The notes below the pieces were generated by a model. That model saw nothing but the letters and a program-made list of their open reading frames with translations. It had not been told where the DNA came from and did not search any database. Position numbers and translations under genes: made by a program. From Pseudomonas sp. ok272 (GTDB lineage Bacteria; Pseudomonadota; Gammaproteobacteria; Pseudomonadales; Pseudomonadaceae), in the NCBI RefSeq assembly GCF_900109995.1, contig NZ_FOCB01000008.1, positions 1 through 64,000 of the forward strand: DNA of 64,000 bases, given 5' to 3'. Below, piece after piece: positions 39,676 through 48,795 of the stretch. Positions within the stretch are counted from its first letter, which is position 1. The number at the start of each line of letters is the position of its first letter.

Positions 39676-40278
39676 ATGAGCTTCAGCCCTTTGATTCGCC
39701 AACTGATCGACGCCCTGCGTACGTTGCCCGGTGTCGGCCAGAAAACTGCCCAGCGCATGGCGCTGCAACTGCTTGAGCGCGACCGTAGCGGTGGTTCGCG
39801 GCTGGCCTTGGCGCTGAGCCAGGCCATGGAAGGTGTTGGCCACTGCCGGCTGTGTCGCACGCTGACTGAAGACGACCTGTGCCCGCAATGTTCCGACACC
39901 CGTCGCGATGACACCCTGCTGTGTGTGGTGGAAGGCCCGATGGATGTCTATGCCGTGGAGCAGACCGGGTTTCGCGGTCGCTACTTCGTCCTCAAGGGCC
40001 ACTTGTCGCCGCTCGACGGCTTGGGGCCGGAAGCCATCGGCATCCCGCAACTGCTGGCGCGGATCGACGCGGCAGGCAGCTTCACCGAGGTTATTCTGGC
40101 CACCAACCCCACCGTAGAGGGTGAGGCCACCGCGCACTACATCGCGCAGTTACTCAGCAACAAGGGCCTGATCGCCTCGCGCATTGCCCACGGCGTGCCG
40201 TTGGGTGGTGAGTTGGAGTTGGTGGATGGCGGTACGCTGGCGCACTCGTTTGCCGGGCGTAAGCCGATCGTCCTGTAA
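39676..40278 (+). CDS. recR: Recombination protein RecR
   Basis: A 200-residue recombination mediator that with RecFO loads RecA on gapped DNA. It has an N-terminal helix-hairpin-helix ([13 protein letters not shown]), a C4 zinc finger (Cys57, 60, 69, 72), a TOPRIM domain ([18 protein letters not shown]) and a C-terminal Walker B-like part. ATG 39676 gives the family start [15 protein letters not shown], although no strong ribosome site is visible. Length is normal. Confidence 0.96.
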   Translation: MSFSPLIRQLIDALRTLPGVGQKTAQRMALQLLERDRSGGSRLALALSQAMEGVGHCRLCRTLTEDDLCPQCSDTRRDDTLLCVVEGPMDVYAVEQTGFRGRYFVLKGHLSPLDGLGPEAIGIPQLLARIDAAGSFTEVILATNPTVEGEATAHYIAQLLSNKGLIASRIAHGVPLGGELELVDGGTLAHSFAGRKPIVL

Positions 40279-40301
40279 GCCCGGCGGGGCAGCGGGTTCG
40301 C

Positions 40302-40466
40302 GGGCAAGCCTTAATGCCAGTCAGTTAAGGCGCCAAACCTGTGGGAGCGAGCCTGCTCGCGAAGACGGCAACACAGCCAACATCTCCGTTGACTGACCTA
40401 CTGCTATCGCGAGCAGGCTCGCTCCCACGTGGGTTTCGCTTAACTGACTGGCATTAGGGCAAGCCT
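40302..40466. repeat. REP sequence split by an insertion (10-bp target duplication)
   Basis: GGGCAAGCCT occurs at 40302-40311 and again at 40457-40466, directly flanking the 145-bp inserted element. Removing the insert and one copy restores TTCGCGGGCAAGCCTCGCTCC, a normal REP of the kind seen at 16438-16459. The duplication is therefore a target-site duplication inside a REP. Confidence 0.85.
40312..40456. mobile_element. 145-bp MITE-like element carrying a REP doublet
   Basis: The ends are perfect 18-bp inverted repeats: TAATGCCAGTCAGTTAAG at 40312-40329 and its complement at 40439-40456. Exact 10-bp direct repeats flank it. The interior has no gene but holds an inverted REP pair (GTGGGAGCGAGCC... 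at 40341-40363 and ...GGCTCGCTCCCAC at 40406-40428). With no transposase inside, it must have been moved in trans by an enzyme recognising these ends. A 10-bp duplication would suit an IS4-group element, but the family is not proven. Confidence 0.82.
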
Positions 40467-40570
40467 CGCTCCAAAGAAACGGCGCCTCGGTTTGCCCGCC
40501 TCAAACAAACCGGTTGTAAGCCAAGCAAGCGCTCGGTTAACGTCGGCGAACCCTTCAGTGGAGTTCGCCG

Positions 40571-41719
40571 ATGCCTGCCTTCCAGGAATACTTCGATCCC
40601 AGCCATGAATTGGTCCGCGACAGCGTAAGGCGTTTCGTCGAGCGTGAGATCCTGCCTGACATTGATCAATGGGAGGAGGCCGAGGGTTTTCCCCGTGAGC
40701 TCTACCTCAAGGCCGGTGCCGCAGGCATCCTCGGCATCGGCTATCCCGAGGCGCTCGGTGGCAGTCACGAAGGCGATCTGTTCGCCAAGATCGCCGCCAG
40801 TGAAGAACTGATGCGTTGCGGCTCTGGTGGGTTGGTGGCGGGGCTCGGGTCGCTGGATATCGGCCTGCCACCCATCGTCAAGTGGGCTCGCCCCGAGGTG
40901 CGTGATCGGGTCGTGCCCCAGGTGCTGAGCGGCGAAAAAATCAGCGCCCTGGCGGTCACTGAACCCGGCGGTGGTTCCGATGTGGCCAACCTGCAAACCC
41001 GCGCGGTGCGCGAGGGCGACTTCTACCGGGTCAATGGCAGCAAGACCTTTATCACCAGCGGCATACGTGCCGACTTCTACACCGTGGCGGTGCGCACCGG
41101 TGAGCCGGGGTTTGCGGGTATCAGCCTGCTGTTGATCGAAAAGGACACACCAGGGTTCACCGTTGGCCGCCAGTTGAAGAAAATGGGCTGGTGGGCGTCA
41201 GACACTGCCGAGTTGTTCTTCAATGACTGCCGGGTGCCCATCGGTCATCTGATCGGTGCCGAAAACATGGGGTTCGCCTGCATCATGGGCAACTTTCAAA
41301 GCGAGCGCCTGGCGCTTGCCCTGATGGCCAACATGACAGCGCAACTGGCGCTGGAGCAAAGCTTGGGCTGGGCGCGACAGCGCGAGGCGTTCGGCAAGCC
41401 GATCGGCAAGTTCCAGGTGCTCAAGCATCGCCTGGCGGAAATGGCCACGGCGCTGGAGGTCTCGCGCGAGTTCACTTACCGCCAGGCGGCCAAGATGGCG
41501 GTCGGCAAGAGCGTGATCAAGGAAATCTCCATGGCCAAGAACTTCGCCACCGACACCGCCGACCGGATCACCCACGACGCGGTGCAGATCCTCGGCGGTC
41601 TGGGCTACATGCGTGAAAGCCTGGTGGAGCGGCTGTACCGTGACAATCGGATCCTGTCCATTGGTGGCGGCACGCGTGAAGTGATGAACGAGATTATCAG
41701 TAAGCAGATGGGGCTTTGA
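40571..41719 (+). CDS. Acyl-CoA dehydrogenase family protein
   Basis: A 382-residue FAD enzyme of the acyl-CoA dehydrogenase fold. N-terminal helical domain to about residue 120; FAD-contacting middle domain (LAVTEPGGGSDVANLQTRAV, and YRVNGSKTFITSGIRADFY); C-terminal helical domain with QILGGLGYMRESLVERLYRD. It should form the 2,3-double bond of an acyl-CoA and pass electrons to ETF. Chain-length or branched-chain specificity cannot be decided. It stands alone between the REP tract and apt. ATG 40571 follows GTGGAG. Confidence 0.92.
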   Translation: MPAFQEYFDPSHELVRDSVRRFVEREILPDIDQWEEAEGFPRELYLKAGAAGILGIGYPEALGGSHEGDLFAKIAASEELMRCGSGGLVAGLGSLDIGLPPIVKWARPEVRDRVVPQVLSGEKISALAVTEPGGGSDVANLQTRAVREGDFYRVNGSKTFITSGIRADFYTVAVRTGEPGFAGISLLLIEKDTPGFTVGRQLKKMGWWASDTAELFFNDCRVPIGHLIGAENMGFACIMGNFQSERLALALMANMTAQLALEQSLGWARQREAFGKPIGKFQVLKHRLAEMATALEVSREFTYRQAAKMAVGKSVIKEISMAKNFATDTADRITHDAVQILGGLGYMRESLVERLYRDNRILSIGGGTREVMNEIISKQMGL

Positions 41720-41737
41720 CTCGAGGCTGCCGACGCC

Positions 41738-41760
41738 TTCGCGAGCAGGCTCGCTCCCAC
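41738..41760. repeat. Single REP sequence
   Basis: TTCGCGAGCAGGC followed by TCGCTCCCAC, with no inverted partner nearby. It lies between the converging acyl-CoA dehydrogenase and apt genes. Confidence 0.8.
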
Positions 41761-41791
41761 GGGGTGGGTGCCCCGGTGCAGGTGTTGGGTT

Positions 41792-42340
41792 TTACTGCTC
41801 GCTCAGCGCAAACCGGGTCAGGCAGAACGTCGGGATGCCCATGTCTTCAAGGCGTTGGGAGCCGCCCAGTTCCGGCAGGTCGATGATGGCCGCCGCTTCG
41901 AAGATCTTCGCGCCCATGCGTCGTGCCAGGTTGGCGGCGGCGATCAGGGTGCCGCCCGTGGCGATCAGGTCATCGAACATCAGTACCGAATCACCTTCGC
42001 ACAGGCTGTCGGCGTGGACCTCGAGGAAGGCCTCGCCGTACTCGGTCTGATAGCCCTCGGCGAGGACGTCGGCAGGCAGCTTGCCCTGCTTGCGGAATAA
42101 CACCAGCGGCTTGTTCAGTTGATAGGCGAGTACCGAGCCGATCAAGAAGCCACGCGCGTCCATGGCGCCGATGTGGCTGAAGTCGGCTTCGACGTAGCGG
42201 TGGGCAAAGGTGTCCATCACCAGGCGCAACGCCTTGGGCGATTGGAACAGCGGCGTGATGTCGCGAAAGATCACACCCGGCTTGGGGAAGTCGATGACGG
42301 GGCGGATCAGGGATTTGATGTCGAAGGCGTCAATGAGCAT
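41792..42340 (-). CDS. apt: Adenine phosphoribosyltransferase
   Basis: A 182-residue purine salvage enzyme that makes AMP from adenine and PRPP. The PRPP-binding loop [16 protein letters not shown] is clear; [13 protein letters not shown] and [10 protein letters not shown] are family signatures. ATG 42340 gives the standard length; a frame reaching 42370 adds ten residues without similarity. Located beside anr on the same strand, 78 bp downstream of it. Confidence 0.96.
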   Translation of the reverse strand: MLIDAFDIKSLIRPVIDFPKPGVIFRDITPLFQSPKALRLVMDTFAHRYVEADFSHIGAMDARGFLIGSVLAYQLNKPLVLFRKQGKLPADVLAEGYQTEYGEAFLEVHADSLCEGDSVLMFDDLIATGGTLIAAANLARRMGAKIFEAAAIIDLPELGGSQRLEDMGIPTFCLTRFALSEQ

Positions 42341-42418
42341 CGAAGGGGTGTCCTGGCAGGCTACAAACACAGCAGTATAACGGCGGTCGGGCCGGTTCGC
42401 GCGACCGCCAGTTAACCC

Positions 42419-43153
42419 TTAACTGTCCAGCGAACCGCCGGCCAGCGCGCACAGCTGGATCGGATCGAGGATGTGCACTTCCTTGCCTTCGGCGGCAATC
42501 AATTCGTTCTGCTGGAAGCGGGTGAACACCCGGGACACGGTTTCCACGGCCAGGCCCAGGTAGTTGCCGATTTCGTTGCGCGACATGCTCAGGCGGAACT
42601 GGTTGGCCGAGAATCCGCGGGCACGGAAGCGGGCCGATAGGTTGACCAGGAACGTGGCGATGCGTTCGTCAGCGGTTTTCTTCGACAGCAGCAACATCAT
42701 TTGCTGGTCGTCGCGAATCTCGCGGCTCATCACGCGCATCAATTGACGGCGTAACTGCGGCAGTTGCAGGGCCAGTTCATCGAGGCGCTCGAAAGGAATC
42801 TCGCAGACCGAGGTCGTTTCCAGGGCCTGGGCGGAAACCGGATGGCTTTCGGTGTCCATGCCGGACAGGCCGACCAACTCGCTTGGCAGGTGGAAGCCGG
42901 TGATCTGCTCTTCGCCGCTGTCACTCAGGCTGAAGGTTTTCAGGGCGCCGGAGCGTACTGCAAAGACGGAGTCGAACTGGTCGCCCTGGCGGAACAGGAA
43001 CTCGCCCTTTTTCAGGGGACGGCCGCGTTTTACGATCTCGTCCAGCGCATCCATGTCTTCCAAATTCAACGAAAGTGGCAGGCAGAGAGGGGCCAGGCTG
43101 CAATCCTTGCAATGAGCCTGGTTGTGAGCGCGCAGTTTTACTGGCTCAGACAT
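42419..43153 (-). CDS. anr: Anaerobic regulator Anr (FNR family)
   Basis: A 244-residue oxygen-sensing transcription factor. Cys15, Cys18 and Cys24 with Cys117 match the four ligands of the oxygen-labile [4Fe-4S] cluster of FNR. A cyclic-nucleotide-type beta roll (about 25-150) is followed by the dimer helix and a C-terminal helix-turn-helix ([24 protein letters not shown]) with the E-SR readers of the TTGAT half-site. It activates low-oxygen genes such as hemN and cco, which lie next to it here with matching boxes. Confidence 0.97.
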   Translation of the reverse strand: MSEPVKLRAHNQAHCKDCSLAPLCLPLSLNLEDMDALDEIVKRGRPLKKGEFLFRQGDQFDSVFAVRSGALKTFSLSDSGEEQITGFHLPSELVGLSGMDTESHPVSAQALETTSVCEIPFERLDELALQLPQLRRQLMRVMSREIRDDQQMMLLLSKKTADERIATFLVNLSARFRARGFSANQFRLSMSRNEIGNYLGLAVETVSRVFTRFQQNELIAAEGKEVHILDPIQLCALAGGSLDS

Positions 43154-43263
43154 TTCTTAAGTCCTTGTGGGAAAACACACATCAGACGTAAGGATAACCC
43201 GCGGGGTGGCCTTGAGACCAGTCTGCGGCAACATAGCGCAGGGCCATTGCATTTATAGGGCGT

Positions 43264-44646
43264 CTAGATCACCCGTGAGAAACGCTGGCGATTCTGCTGT
43301 TGCAGGTAGGCATCGAACACCATGCACACCGAGCGAACGAGCAGGCGTCCGGCCGGCAGGACCCGGATTCGTTCGCTGTCGAGTTCAATCAGGCCGTCGT
43401 CGGCCATCGCGTCCAGTTGCGGCCAAAGTTCGCCGAAATAGCCGCGAAAATCGATGTTGAAGGCGTGTTCGAGGGTGGCGAACTCCAGGTGGAAGTTACA
43501 GATCAACTGCTGGATCACGGCCCGGCGAATGCGGTCGTCCTGATTGCACAGCAAGCCACGGCTGGTTGCCAGTTGCGCGTTGGCCAGGGTGTTCTGGTAC
43601 TCGTTGAGGTCGCTGCTGTTCTGGCAGTACAGGTCACCAATTTGACTGATGGCGGAGACGCCGAGGCCGACCAAGTCGCAATGGCCGTGGGTGGTGTAGC
43701 CCTGGAAGTTGCGCTGCAGGGTCGACTCTTCCTGGGCGATCGCCAGTTCATCATCGGGCAGGGCGAAGTGATCCATGCCGATGTAGCGATAGCCGGCGGC
43801 GGTCAGTTGCTCGATGGTGCGCTGGAACATCAACAGTTTCTCGGCCGGGGCCGGCAGGTCGTCGGTATTGATCCGCCGCTGTGGCATGAAACGCTCGGGC
43901 AGGTGGGCGTAGTTGAACACCGAGAGGCGGTCGGGTTGCAGGCTGATGACTTCGTCCACGGTACGGGCGAAGTTGTCGGCAGTTTGCTTGGGCAAACCGT
44001 AGATCAGGTCGATGTTGATCGAGCGAAACTGCAGGGTGCGCGCGGCGTCAATCACTGCACGGGTTTGTTCCAGGCTTTGCAGGCGATTGACCGCCCGTTG
44101 TACTTCGGGGTCGAGGTCTTGCAGGCCAATGCTTACGCGGTTGAAGCCCAGTTCACGCAGCAGGCCCATGGTGGACCAATCGGCTTCCCGCGGATCGATC
44201 TCGATACCGTAGTCACCCGAGTCGTCGTCCAGCAGGTTGAAGTGTTTGCGCAGGTGGGCCATCAACTGGCGCAGTTCGTCGTGGCTGAGGAAGGTCGGGG
44301 TGCCGCCGCCGAAGTGCAGTTGCTCGACTTTCTGCCCCGGATCGAGGTGGCAGGCGATCAGTTGGATCTCCTGCTTCAGCCGCTGCAGGTAGGGCAGGGC
44401 ACGGCTGCGATCCTTGGTGATGACTTTGTTGCAGGCGCAGTAGTAGCAAATGTTCGCGCAGAACGGTACGTGAACGTACAGCGATAGCGGCCGCTGGGCC
44501 TTCCGGCTATCGCGCAGGGCGTGTAGCAGGTCGAATGAGCCCACGTGGCTGTTGAATTGCACCGCGGTCGGGTACGAGGTATAGCGGGGGCCCGCCAGGT
44601 CGTAGCGGCGGATCAAATCGGTGTCCCAACGAATGGTGTCGAGCAT
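43264..44646 (-). CDS. hemN: Oxygen-independent coproporphyrinogen III oxidase
   Basis: A 460-residue radical-SAM enzyme making protoporphyrinogen IX without oxygen. The cluster motif CANICYYC gives Cys63, Cys67 and Cys70, with the extra Cys72 typical of HemN. Further family segments: HFGGGTPTFL and GLQDLDPEVQRAVNR. It supplies haem to the cbb3 oxidases encoded upstream. A perfect Anr box lies 65-78 bp before the ATG, so low-oxygen induction is expected. Confidence 0.97.
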   Translation of the reverse strand: MLDTIRWDTDLIRRYDLAGPRYTSYPTAVQFNSHVGSFDLLHALRDSRKAQRPLSLYVHVPFCANICYYCACNKVITKDRSRALPYLQRLKQEIQLIACHLDPGQKVEQLHFGGGTPTFLSHDELRQLMAHLRKHFNLLDDDSGDYGIEIDPREADWSTMGLLRELGFNRVSIGLQDLDPEVQRAVNRLQSLEQTRAVIDAARTLQFRSINIDLIYGLPKQTADNFARTVDEVISLQPDRLSVFNYAHLPERFMPQRRINTDDLPAPAEKLLMFQRTIEQLTAAGYRYIGMDHFALPDDELAIAQEESTLQRNFQGYTTHGHCDLVGLGVSAISQIGDLYCQNSSDLNEYQNTLANAQLATSRGLLCNQDDRIRRAVIQQLICNFHLEFATLEHAFNIDFRGYFGELWPQLDAMADDGLIELDSERIRVLPAGRLLVRSVCMVFDAYLQQQNRQRFSRVI

Positions 44647-44710
44647 GCGGGCGTTCCCCCGGATAGGCTGGCAGTACCGGCGAGTCTAGGGGGTTGCCAC
44701 GGTGGGCATG

Positions 44711-44724
44711 TTGATTTGCATCAA
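44711..44724 (-). promoter_or_regulatory. Anr/FNR box upstream of hemN
   Basis: TTGATTTGCATCAA is a perfect TTGAT-N4-ATCAA dyad. Its centre is 71 bp upstream of the hemN start codon, a position that fits class II activation (-41.5) with a short leader. Confidence 0.88.
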
Positions 44725-44749
44725 CGCCAGCTTAGGGCGCGCCGCCGAC

Positions 44750-45433
44750 TTAGTGACCCATCAGCCAATGCTGATGCGGCCCCGGCAATGTCCAGAGTCC
44801 GAACAGGATCACCAGCAGGCCACCGGTCATGCGCACGCTACGCTTGCGCAGCAACCCGGTGACCCGCTCGGCGGCCAGGCCGGTGGCGAGCAATACCGGC
44901 CAGGTGCCGAGGCCGAAAGCCAGCATCAGCAGCGCACTGTCGAGCGCATTGCCCTGGCTGGCGGACCAGAGCAGGGTGCTGTAGACCAGGCCGCACGGCA
45001 GCCAGCCCCACAGCGCACCCAGCAGTAACGCGCGCGGCAGGCTCGACACCGGCAGCAGGCGGTTGGCGACGGGCTGTATGTGGCGCCACAGGCCGCGTCC
45101 CAGGCTTTCGATGCGGGTCAGGCCGCTCCACCACCCGGCCAGGTACAGGCCCATGGCGATCAGCAGCAAGCCGGCCAGGACGCGCATGAACATCGCCGCC
45201 GGGCTGTTGGCCACGGCCCAGCCGGCCAGGCCGATCAACAGGCCGGCGGTGGCGTAACTGAGAATTCGCCCGAGGTTGTACGCCAGTAGCAGGCGAAAGC
45301 GCCGGCTGCGCTGTTCCTTGGGGATGGCCAGGGTCAGCGCGCCCATCAGGCCGCCGCACATACCCAGGCAATGCCCGCCGCCCAGCAGTCCGAGGATCAA
45401 GGCCGATACCAGCAGTGGCGCCAGTTCAAGCAT
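44750..45433 (-). CDS. TauE/SafE-like (UreH domain) membrane protein of the cco locus
   Basis: A 227-residue polytopic inner-membrane protein with about six helices. The N-terminal motif GGGHCLGMCGG (Cys22 and Cys26) suggests metal handling; PCGLVYS in the second half repeats the pattern, giving the two-fold symmetry typical of the UreH/DsbD_2-like family. It overlaps ccoS by 8 bases and is last in the ccoGHIS gene string, so a role in oxidase assembly, possibly copper delivery, is inferred from context. The P. aeruginosa equivalent has the same position. Confidence 0.82.
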   Translation of the reverse strand: MLELAPLLVSALILGLLGGGHCLGMCGGLMGALTLAIPKEQRSRRFRLLLAYNLGRILSYATAGLLIGLAGWAVANSPAAMFMRVLAGLLLIAMGLYLAGWWSGLTRIESLGRGLWRHIQPVANRLLPVSSLPRALLLGALWGWLPCGLVYSTLLWSASQGNALDSALLMLAFGLGTWPVLLATGLAAERVTGLLRKRSVRMTGGLLVILFGLWTLPGPHQHWLMGH

Positions 45434-45656
45434 GGGGTGGGGCCTTGTCGGTCGGCTTGGCTGGATCGACGGCCGGCGGCTGGTCGGCTTCGTGGATGGC
45501 GGCCTGGTGGTTAGGGTCCTGGTCGTCGAACAGGATGCTGTGGGCCGGGCCGTCGAGGTCGTCGTACTGGCCGCTGTCCACGGCCCAGAAAAAGATGTAG
45601 ATGGCGATAGCGACGATCAGCAGCGCTGCCGGGATCATCACGTAGAGAGCTGGCAT
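45426..45656 (-). CDS. ccoS: Cbb3 oxidase maturation protein CcoS
   Basis: A 76-residue protein with one N-terminal membrane helix (about residues 3-25) followed by the CcoS signature SGQYDDLDGPAHSILFDD. CcoS is needed for cofactor (haem b and copper) insertion into CcoN in Rhodobacter. It has an extended Pro/Asp/Ala tail. It lies 22 bases after ccoI and overlaps the next gene. Confidence 0.94.
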   Translation of the reverse strand: MPALYVMIPAALLIVAIAIYIFFWAVDSGQYDDLDGPAHSILFDDQDPNHQAAIHEADQPPAVDPAKPTDKAPPHA

Positions 45657-45678
45657 TTTTACTCCATGCCCGTGCGGC

Positions 45679-48129
45679 TCAGGCCGGCAGCGGGCGGGTT
45701 TCTGGCGTGGTGGGCGTTGGCGACGTCTTGGGCATGCGGGTCAGGCGCAACGCATTGAGGACCACGGTCAGCGAACTGATGGACATGCCCACCGCAGCCC
45801 ATACCGGCGTGATCCAGCCGAGGGCGGCGAACGGCAACATGAGGCCATTGTACAGCCCGGCCCACAGCAGGTTCTCGATGATTACCCGGCGGGTCCGACG
45901 TGCCAGGCTGAAGGCTTGTACCAGGGCGTCCAGGCGGTTGGACAGCAGCACCGCATCGGCGTTGGTCTTGGCCAGGTCGGTGGCCGAGCCCATGGCCACG
46001 CTGATGTCGGCGGCGGCCAGCACGGGTACGTCGTTGACCCCGTCGCCGAGCATCAGCACCTTGCGCCCTTCCAGCTGCAGTTGGTTGAGCACCTGCAGTT
46101 TGTCGTCCGGGCGCAGGCCGCCACGGGCCTCGTCGATACCCAGTTCGGCGGCAACGCTGGCGACCATCGGCGAGCTGTCGCCCGACAACAGCAACGTCCG
46201 CCAACCCCGCGCCTTGCAGGCGGCGAGCAGGGCCGGGGCGTCGCTGCGCAGGCGGTCATCGAGCACGAACCAGGCGAGCGCGCCATGGCGGTCACCGAGC
46301 AACAGCCACTGGCCAGCTTCGTCGGGCATGCTCGGCACGGCACAGCCGCTGAGTTCGCAGACGAACCCCGGCTGGCCAATGCGCAGGCGCTGTTCGCCGA
46401 CCACGCCTTCCAGGCCCAGGCCGGGTGTGCTCAGCACGTCTTCGGCGGCCAGCGGCGCACGGCCGAAGGCGCGGGCAATCGGGTGTTCGGAACGGTTCTC
46501 CAGGGCCGCGGCAAGCCCCAGGCACTGGTCGCTGTCGAGCGTGCCCAGTGGGCGGATCGAGCGCAGCGCCAGGCGTCCTTCGGTGAGGGTACCGGTCTTG
46601 TCGAAGATCACCGTATCGATCTGATTGAGCCCTTCGAGCACATGGCCGCGGGTCAGCAGCAGTCCCAGCTTGTGCAAGGTGCCCGTGGCGGCAGTGAGGG
46701 CGGTCGGGGTGGCCAGCGACAGGGCGCACGGGCAGGTCGCGACCAGCATCGCCAGGACAATCCAGAATGCCCTGGACGGGTCCAGCTCCCACCAGAGCAG
46801 GCCGATGGCGGCTGCGGCCAGTAGCGAAAACAGCAGGAACCATTGCGCGGCGCGGTCGGCAATTTGCGCCAGGCGCGGTTTCTCGGCCTGGGCGCGGTCC
46901 AGCAGGCGGACGATGGCCGACAGCCGGGTGTCCTGGCCCAGCGCGAGCACTTCAACGGTCAGCGCGCCCTCGACATTCAGGGTCCCGGCGGTCACGGCGT
47001 CGCCCTGGCTGCGCGGCTGGGGCAGGTATTCGCCGGTGAGCAGCGATTCATCGACGCTCGACTGGCCCTCAAGAATCTTGCCGTCAGCCGGCAGGATCGC
47101 GCCGGGATGGACCAGCACGCGGTCGCCCAGGCGCAACTCACTGAGCAGGATGCGCTCGCTCTGGCCGTCCGCACCCAGGCGCAGGCACGACGCCGGCAGC
47201 AGGTTGACCAGTTGGGCGGTGGCAGCGGCCGTTCGTTCGCGGGCGCGGCGTTCCAGGTACCGGCCCGCCAGCAGGAACAGGGCGAACATGCCCACGGCGT
47301 CGAAATACAGCTCGCCGACACCGGTGATCGAGGTCCAGATGCCCGCCAGGTAGGCCAAGCCAATGGCCAGCGAAACCGACACGTCCATGGTCAGGTGGCG
47401 AGTGCGCAGGTCGCGCATCGCCCCCTTGAAGAACGGCGCGCAGCTGTAGAACACGATGGGTGTGGTCAGGAACAGCGCGACCCAGCGCAGGATAGTGTGC
47501 AGCTCGGGGCTGAGGTCAATGTTGAACTCCGGCCAGGTGGCCATGGTGGCCATCATCGCCTGGAACCACAGCAGGCCCGCCACACCCAATTGGCGCAGGG
47601 CCAGGCGGTTTTCGCTGGCCAGTTGTTCGCTGGCGCGGTCGGCCTGGTAGGGGTGGGCGGCATAGCCGATGTGGCGCAGCTCACTGAGCAACTGGCTCAA
47701 GGGGATTTGTGCATCGGCCCAGCGCACGTACAGGCGATGATTGGACAGGTTGAGGCGGGCCTCGGCCACGGCGGGCAGGGCGCGCAGGTGTTTCTCGATC
47801 AGCCAGCCGCAAGCGGCGCAACTGATGCCTTCCATGAGTAGCGTGGTTTCAGCCAGGTCGCCGTCGTGGCGCACGAACGGTTGTTGCACATCGGCGCGGT
47901 CGTAAAGCGCCAGCTCATCCACCAGTTGCACCGGCAGGGTCTCGGGGTTGGCCGAGGCTTCGCTGCGGTGGCTGTAGTAGTGCTCCAGGCCACCGGCGAC
48001 AATCGCCTCGGCCACGGCCTGGCAACCCGGGCAGCAGAGCTCGCGAGTCTCGCCGAGGATCACGGCGGTAAACCGACTGCCAGACGGGACGGGCAGGGCG
48101 CAATGGTAGCAGGGGGTTGGGGTGGTCAT
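45679..48129 (-). CDS. ccoI: Copper-translocating P1B-type ATPase CcoI (FixI)
   Basis: An 816-residue copper exporter that supplies Cu for the CuB centre of cbb3 oxidase. The N-terminus has extra cysteines (Cys7/Cys10, Cys32/33/36), then a heavy-metal-associated domain (GISCAACG, Cys104/Cys107), the membrane metal motif CPC at 466-468, phosphorylated Asp510 in DKTGTLTEG and GDGVNDVPVL. This FixI/CopA2 subtype is a slow pump used for assembly rather than for copper resistance. It is separated from ccoH by 108 bp that contain a REP pair. Confidence 0.96.
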   Translation of the reverse strand: MTTPTPCYHCALPVPSGSRFTAVILGETRELCCPGCQAVAEAIVAGGLEHYYSHRSEASANPETLPVQLVDELALYDRADVQQPFVRHDGDLAETTLLMEGISCAACGWLIEKHLRALPAVAEARLNLSNHRLYVRWADAQIPLSQLLSELRHIGYAAHPYQADRASEQLASENRLALRQLGVAGLLWFQAMMATMATWPEFNIDLSPELHTILRWVALFLTTPIVFYSCAPFFKGAMRDLRTRHLTMDVSVSLAIGLAYLAGIWTSITGVGELYFDAVGMFALFLLAGRYLERRARERTAAATAQLVNLLPASCLRLGADGQSERILLSELRLGDRVLVHPGAILPADGKILEGQSSVDESLLTGEYLPQPRSQGDAVTAGTLNVEGALTVEVLALGQDTRLSAIVRLLDRAQAEKPRLAQIADRAAQWFLLFSLLAAAAIGLLWWELDPSRAFWIVLAMLVATCPCALSLATPTALTAATGTLHKLGLLLTRGHVLEGLNQIDTVIFDKTGTLTEGRLALRSIRPLGTLDSDQCLGLAAALENRSEHPIARAFGRAPLAAEDVLSTPGLGLEGVVGEQRLRIGQPGFVCELSGCAVPSMPDEAGQWLLLGDRHGALAWFVLDDRLRSDAPALLAACKARGWRTLLLSGDSSPMVASVAAELGIDEARGGLRPDDKLQVLNQLQLEGRKVLMLGDGVNDVPVLAAADISVAMGSATDLAKTNADAVLLSNRLDALVQAFSLARRTRRVIIENLLWAGLYNGLMLPFAALGWITPVWAAVGMSISSLTVVLNALRLTRMPKTSPTPTTPETRPLPA

Positions 48130-48161
48130 GCGATGGGATCTATATCGTCCGGAAGGGCCTC

Positions 48162-48222
48162 ATCGCGAGCAGGCTCGCTCCCACCGTTGAGTATCGAATG
48201 TGGGAGTGAGCCTGCCCGCGAT
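48162..48222. repeat. REP doublet inside the ccoGHIS gene string
   Basis: ATCGCGAGCAGGC...TCCCAC (48162-48184) faces GTGGGAGTGAGCC...CGCGAT (48200-48222) between ccoH and ccoI, genes normally co-transcribed. Confidence 0.85.
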
Positions 48223-48237
48223 GCGCGAAGCGCGGCG

Positions 48238-48777
48238 TTACTGTTTCAAGTCTTCAGCGCCTTGCAGCGGCTCGTCGCCCAGCAGCAGGTCCTTGTCGTG
48301 GCCGACCTGTTCTTCCTCGAACATGCGCCATACGTGCTCGTCCTGGCTGCCCAGCAGCTCGACGAAGCGCCGGCCTTCAACCTTGTCGTTCAACTGGCCG
48401 ATGTAGCGGCCCGGTTCAGCCTCGCTGCGGGTGAGGATGATCTTGCGGTCCTTTTCCGGCTGGGTTGGCGAGATCAGGTTCAGTTCCAGGGTCTGCGGTT
48501 GGCTGTTGCCGGCCAGGTGCAGGTCGACTTCGCCGGTCATGCCGTCCAGGTGCACGGTGGCACGCAGCAACAGGGTCTGGGCCAACAGCTCGCGGTCCAG
48601 CGAGCGGTTGATGCCTTTGCCGGCCTCGTAGTAGTTATCGTTGACCAGGTTGTCAGGGTTGTTCACCGCGATGGTCACCATCGACAGGGTCAGCGTTACC
48701 GAACAGGCCAGGATCCCGATGATGATCCAGGGCCAGAGGTGCTTGTACCAGGGGCTGGTGGCAGTTGCTGCGGGCAT
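48238..48777 (-). CDS. ccoH: Cbb3 oxidase assembly protein CcoH (FixH)
   Basis: A 179-residue FixH-family protein. One N-terminal membrane helix (about residues 12-38, WPWIIIGILACSVTLTLSMVTIAV) is followed by NPDNLVNDNYYEAGKGINRSLDRE, the family signature, and a periplasmic domain. CcoH stays associated with the oxidase and helps late assembly. It lies 18 bases after ccoG. The C-terminal tail is charged and variable. Confidence 0.92.
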   Translation of the reverse strand: MPAATATSPWYKHLWPWIIIGILACSVTLTLSMVTIAVNNPDNLVNDNYYEAGKGINRSLDRELLAQTLLLRATVHLDGMTGEVDLHLAGNSQPQTLELNLISPTQPEKDRKIILTRSEAEPGRYIGQLNDKVEGRRFVELLGSQDEHVWRMFEEEQVGHDKDLLLGDEPLQGAEDLKQ

Positions 48778-48795
48778 GATGACTTCTCTTGGTTC

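Noticed and set aside
40291..40471. Repeats near 40.3-40.5 kb considered as a CRISPR array
   Set aside because: The repeats are inverted, not direct, match Pseudomonas REP sequences found elsewhere in the window, and have no spacer pattern or cas genes.
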